A stretch of 64,000 bases of DNA from Neisseria elongata subsp. elongata (GTDB lineage: Bacteria; Pseudomonadota; Gammaproteobacteria; Burkholderiales; Neisseriaceae). The notes beneath the pieces are model-generated. The model worked only from the letters and a program-made list of their open reading frames with translations, was not told where the DNA came from and searched no databases. Positions 60,755-64,000 of this stretch are shown one piece after another; positions within the stretch are counted from its first letter, which is position 1, and the number at the start of each line of letters is the position of its first letter. Location: assembly GCF_900113545.1 (NCBI RefSeq), contig NZ_FOPS01000001.1, forward strand, positions 347,739 to 411,738, in the 5' to 3' direction. The position numbers and the translations under genes were made by a program.

Positions 60755-61582
60755 ATGCGCCTGTTAAAGACTCCCAGCGTACTGCCCGGCTTCAACATCA
60801 GCCTGGGGATTACCGTTCTGTGCCTGTCGCTGCTGGTGGTGCTGCCGTTTGCCATGATGGCCGTTACCGCCGCCGGCATGGGTTTTTCTTCGTTTTGGCA
60901 GACCATCGCCGAGCCGCGCGTACTGTCCGCCGTATGGCTGACGCTGAAAATGTCGTTTTTCGCCATGCTGACCAACATCGTTTTCGGCACGCTGACGGCA
61001 TGGGTGCTGGTTCGTTATGAATTTCCCGGCAGGGGTTTGGTGAACGCGCTGGTGGATTTGCCTTTCGCGCTGCCCACGGCGGTAACCGGCATCGCGCTGG
61101 CCACGCTGTACGCGCCCAACGGCTGGCTGGGGCGGTTTTTCCCGTTCAAAATCGCCTTCACGCCGACAGGTATTTGGATTGCCCTGGTGTTTGTCAGCCT
61201 GCCCTTTATCGTCCGCGCCGTGCAGCCCGTGATGGAAGAATTGTCGGGCGAATACGAAGAAGCCGCCGCCACGTTGGGCGCGGGCCGTTTCACCACTTTC
61301 CGCCGCGTGCTGCTGCCCGAAATCGCCCCCGCCCTGCTCACGGGTGCGGGCATGATGTTCGCGCGCGCGACGGGCGAATTCGGTTCGGTCATCTTCATCG
61401 CGGGCAATGTGCCGATGGTGTCCGAAATCCTGCCGCTGATTATCACCGGCAAGCTGGAACAGTATGACGTGCAGGGCGCGTCCGCCGTCGCGCTGTTTAT
61501 GCTGTTGATTTCCTTCTCTATCCTGTTTGCGCTCAATATCGCCCAATGGGCTTTGGGCAAACGCGCCGGAGCGAAAGCATGA
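60755..61582 (+). CDS. cysT: Sulfate/thiosulfate ABC transporter permease CysT
   Basis: Inner-membrane half of the sulfate/thiosulfate importer. The 275-residue protein starts MRLLKTPSVLPGFNISLGITV and has six helices with DLPFALPTAVTGIALATLYAP and the EAA loop region EYEEAAATLGAGRFTTFRRVLLPEIAPALL. FARATGEFGSVIFIAGN is typical of CysT (CysU). The stop overlaps the cysW start as ATGA. No periplasmic sulfate-binding gene (sbp/cysP) is in this window. Confidence 0.95.
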   Translation: MRLLKTPSVLPGFNISLGITVLCLSLLVVLPFAMMAVTAAGMGFSSFWQTIAEPRVLSAVWLTLKMSFFAMLTNIVFGTLTAWVLVRYEFPGRGLVNALVDLPFALPTAVTGIALATLYAPNGWLGRFFPFKIAFTPTGIWIALVFVSLPFIVRAVQPVMEELSGEYEEAAATLGAGRFTTFRRVLLPEIAPALLTGAGMMFARATGEFGSVIFIAGNVPMVSEILPLIITGKLEQYDVQGASAVALFMLLISFSILFALNIAQWALGKRAGAKA

Positions 61583-62430
61583 AAACCAATCCGAATATTA
61601 CCGAACCGCGCCCGCTGCAATGGCTGCTTATCGGCATCGCGCTGCTGTTTCTTGCCGTGATGCTGGTCATCCCGCTGACAGCCGTGTTTGCCGAAGCCTT
61701 GAAGGGCGGCTGGCGGCTGTATCTGGCTTCGCTTTCCGACCCCGAAGCCTTATCGGCCATCAAATTAACCCTGATAACCGCCGCGATTGTCGTTCCCGTT
61801 AATGCCGTCTTGGGCGTGGCGATGGCGTGGCTGCTGACCCGTTTCGACTTCCGCGGCAAGCAGTTGCTGACCACCCTGCTCGATTTGCCGTTTTCCGTAT
61901 CGCCCGTGGTGGCCGGTTTGATGTTCGTCTTATTGTTCGGCGCACACACGGCATTGGGCGGTTGGCTGGAAGCGCACGGCATACAGATTATCTTCGCCAT
62001 CCCCGGCATTATTTTGGCTACGCTGTTCGTTACCTTCCCCTTTGTCGCGCGCGAAATCATCCCGTTGATGCAGGCACAGGGCGACAGCGAAGAACAGGCC
62101 GCCCTGATTCTCGGCGCAAACGGCTGGCAGATGTTTTGGCGCGTTACCCTGCCCAACATCAAATGGGCGCTGCTCTACGGCGTGATTCTCACCAACGCCC
62201 GCGCGATGGGCGAGTTCGGCGCAGTCAGCGTGGTATCGGGACACATACGCGGCGAAACCAACACCATCCCGCTACTGGTCGAAATCTTCTACAACGAATA
62301 CAACTTTGTCGGCGCGTTCGCCCTGTCCAGCATTCTGGCCCTGCTGGCCATCGCCACGCTGGCGATACAGGACATCCTTACCAAAATCCAACAGAAAAAA
62401 CACCGCGCCGCCGAAAGGGAAGCAGCATGA
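61579..62430 (+). CDS. cysW: Sulfate/thiosulfate ABC transporter permease CysW
   Basis: Second permease of the importer. The 283-residue protein starts [20 protein letters not shown], has [21 protein letters not shown] and the EAA loop [30 protein letters not shown], and the CysW-specific [30 protein letters not shown]. It overlaps both neighbours by ATGA, giving a fully coupled cysT-cysW-cysA operon. Confidence 0.96.
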   Translation: MKTNPNITEPRPLQWLLIGIALLFLAVMLVIPLTAVFAEALKGGWRLYLASLSDPEALSAIKLTLITAAIVVPVNAVLGVAMAWLLTRFDFRGKQLLTTLLDLPFSVSPVVAGLMFVLLFGAHTALGGWLEAHGIQIIFAIPGIILATLFVTFPFVAREIIPLMQAQGDSEEQAALILGANGWQMFWRVTLPNIKWALLYGVILTNARAMGEFGAVSVVSGHIRGETNTIPLLVEIFYNEYNFVGAFALSSILALLAIATLAIQDILTKIQQKKHRAAEREAA

Positions 62431-63497
62431 GCATCACCATCGAAAATCTGAACAAGCACTTCGACGCGTTCCACGCCCTGAAAAACATCAACCTGACCGC
62501 GCCGACCGGCAAGCTCACTTCGCTGCTCGGCCCCTCCGGCTGCGGCAAAACCACACTGTTGCGGATTATCGCCGGATTGGAAAACGCCGACGGCGGCAAA
62601 ATCCTGTTTGACGGACAGGACGTTACCGCCAAACACGTCCGCGAACGCAAAGTCGGCTTCGTTTTCCAGCATTACGCCCTATTCCGCCACATGAATATTT
62701 TTGACAACGTGGCTTTCGGGCTGACCGTACTGCCGCGCAGTCAAAGGCCGTCTGAAAAACAAATCCGCAGCAAGGTTGAAGAACTGCTGAAACTGGTACA
62801 GCTTCCCCACCTCGCCAAATCCTACCCGCACCAGCTTTCGGGCGGCCAACGCCAACGCATCGCCCTCGCCCGTGCCCTTGCAGTCGAACCCAAACTGCTG
62901 CTGTTGGACGAACCCTTCGGCGCACTCGATGCCAAAGTACGCAAAGAATTGCGCACCTGGCTGCGAGACATCCACCACGAATTGGGCATCACCAGTATTT
63001 TGGTCACGCACGACCAAGAAGAAGCCTTGGAAGTCTCCGACCAAATCGTTGTCATGAACCACGGCAAAATCGAACAGGTCGGCAACGCAGCCACACTCTA
63101 CCGCCAGCCGAACAACGCTTTCGTAACCGAATTCTTAGGCAACACCGATGCCTTTGAAGGCCGCATCGAAAAAGGCGAATGGCGTTATGGCGAATTTGCC
63201 TGGCCTCTGAATCGACAATATCGCTGGCAGGAACAGCACGCGGTCGGCTACATCCGCCCGCACGAATGGGAAACCAACGCCCAAAACCCCATGCTGGCGG
63301 GTACAATCGCCAACATCCACGTTTCCGGCGCGCTCACCCACCTGACACTTACCCTGCCAGAAGGCCGTCAGGTTCATGTCGATTTCGCCACATCGGAAAC
63401 AGGCCGTCTGAACCTTCATATCGGCTGTGAACTCAAACTCTCCCCCCGGCAAGTGTATGTTTTCGGTCAAAGCGAACTGATTGATTACGCAATCTAG
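62427..63497 (+). CDS. cysA: Sulfate/thiosulfate ABC transporter ATPase CysA
   Basis: ATPase of the importer. The 356-residue protein begins [20 protein letters not shown], with Walker [20 protein letters not shown], signature [16 protein letters not shown], Walker [16 protein letters not shown] and the D loop. The C-terminal regulatory TOBE-like domain (about 240-356) includes [12 protein letters not shown]. An in-frame local DUS adds the loop [11 protein letters not shown] (about 110). A 200-codon upstream open extension is a cysW shadow. Confidence 0.96.
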   Translation: MSITIENLNKHFDAFHALKNINLTAPTGKLTSLLGPSGCGKTTLLRIIAGLENADGGKILFDGQDVTAKHVRERKVGFVFQHYALFRHMNIFDNVAFGLTVLPRSQRPSEKQIRSKVEELLKLVQLPHLAKSYPHQLSGGQRQRIALARALAVEPKLLLLDEPFGALDAKVRKELRTWLRDIHHELGITSILVTHDQEEALEVSDQIVVMNHGKIEQVGNAATLYRQPNNAFVTEFLGNTDAFEGRIEKGEWRYGEFAWPLNRQYRWQEQHAVGYIRPHEWETNAQNPMLAGTIANIHVSGALTHLTLTLPEGRQVHVDFATSETGRLNLHIGCELKLSPRQVYVFGQSELIDYAI

Positions 63498-63572
63498 GAA
63501 TTGGATGCAAAGAGGCCGTCTGAAACACAAGGCAGGTAAGGTTCCGTCCCCCCTTTCTTTTTCAGACGGCCT

Positions 63573-64000
63573 GAGACCTTTGCAAAAAAGCCTTTCCTCC
63601 AACAGCCGAAACCCAAACACAGGTTTTCGGCTGTTTTCGCCCCCAATCACTCCTAATTTTACCCAAATGCCCCCTTAATCCTCCCCGGATACCTGATAAT
63701 CAGGCATCCGGGCCGCCTTTTATGCGGCAACAGGCACACTTAGCCTGTTGGCCGCTTTCAACAGGTTCAAACACATCGCCTTCAGATGGCTTTGCGCACT
63801 CACTTTAAGCAGCCCGAAATAGGCTGCCCGGGCATAGCGGAATTTACGGTGCAGCGTACCAAAGCTCTGTTCGACCACATAACGGGTCTTCGACAAATAT
63901 CGGTTGCGTTTGGTTTGCACTTCCGTCAGCGGACGGTTGCGGTGGGCTTTGCGCATAATGCCGTCTAACAACTGATGCTCTTTCAGATGTTGCCGATTTT
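63573..64000 (-). mobile_element. IS5-family (IS1106-like) insertion sequence, one end
   Basis: The left terminal repeat begins GAGACCTTTGCAAAA at 63573. The noncoding part has a hairpin in CAGCCGAAACCC and CGGCTG, as in IS1106-type elements of Neisseria. The element runs off the right edge. A DUS pair lies immediately to its left (about 63514 and 63561). Confidence 0.85.
63720..64000 (-). CDS. IS5-family transposase, C-terminal part
   Basis: The frame is open to the right edge of the window, so only the C-terminal third is present. It shows the DDE-transposase end: HQLLDGIMRKAHRNRPLTE, then KTRYVVEQSFGTLHRKFRYA with the catalytic-Glu signature (Y-x2-R-x3-E type pattern), and KAMCLNLLKAANRL. 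The other two catalytic Asp lie outside. It cannot be judged intact. Confidence 0.85.
   Translation of the reverse strand, partial: NRQHLKEHQLLDGIMRKAHRNRPLTEVQTKRNRYLSKTRYVVEQSFGTLHRKFRYARAAYFGLLKVSAQSHLKAMCLNLLKAANRLSVPVAA

Overview
The window is chromosomal DNA from a member of the Neisseriaceae, most likely a commensal Neisseria. Copies of the 12-base DNA uptake sequence (DUS) AGGCCGTCTGAA lie between and inside most genes, often as inverted pairs acting as terminators. The AG- prefix points to commensal species rather than the meningococcus/gonococcus group, which mainly uses ATGCCGTCTGAA. The tmRNA tag (ANDETYALAA), the misR/misS pair, a GNA1030-like YceI protein and an IS1106-like IS5-family element all fit Neisseria.

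Layout. 1-5.4 kb: AT-rich accessory DNA without local-type DUS. It holds the end of a two-partner-secretion transporter gene (tpsB), a P4-type integrase, about 1.4 kb of decayed DNA, and a truncated AlpA-like gene, excisionase and second integrase abutting the 3' end of ssrA. 5.4-33.6 kb: core genes (ssrA, pnp, misS/misR, dld, a Dyp peroxidase, a MltB-type transglycosylase, ygfX, an EamA exporter, a hemerythrin protein, gabD, two glycosyltransferases, two spermidine-synthase homologues, yejE/yejF, zinc-independent L31/L36, a thioesterase, a TPR protein, a YceI protein, uvrA). 33.6-35.4 kb: an AT-rich insert with a 454-residue coiled-coil membrane protein and DUS variants typical of other genera. 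35.4-64 kb: core genes again (a FAS-I-like acyltransferase, an EamA exporter, ribH-nusB, purF-cvpA-dedD-like-folC-rpe, a Spy/CpxP-like protein, ribB, xerD-bcp, clpB, dnaG, trmA, an aldehyde dehydrogenase with a YwqK-like protein, cysT-cysW-cysA), ending in an IS5-family element.

Themes. Riboflavin synthesis is represented by ribH and by a RibB-RibA-like protein whose frame extends upstream into a repressor-like helix-turn-helix domain. Envelope stress is represented by MisR/MisS (CpxR/CpxA-like) and a Spy/CpxP-like protein. Zinc economy is represented by rpmE2-rpmJ2 with a Zur-box-like palindrome. The folC-dedD-cvpA-purF order matches the enterobacterial cluster. Several genes are coupled by 1-4 base start/stop overlaps.

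The most notable items are the in-frame HTH-RibB fusion, the ssrA-integrated mini-element with an inverted copy of its integrase tail and att core, the 180-bp miniature element that supplies a stop codon to ygfX and a possible ribosome-binding site to the transglycosylase gene, the foreign-dialect DUS around the 454-residue gene, and two perfect DnaA boxes at the clpB promoter.
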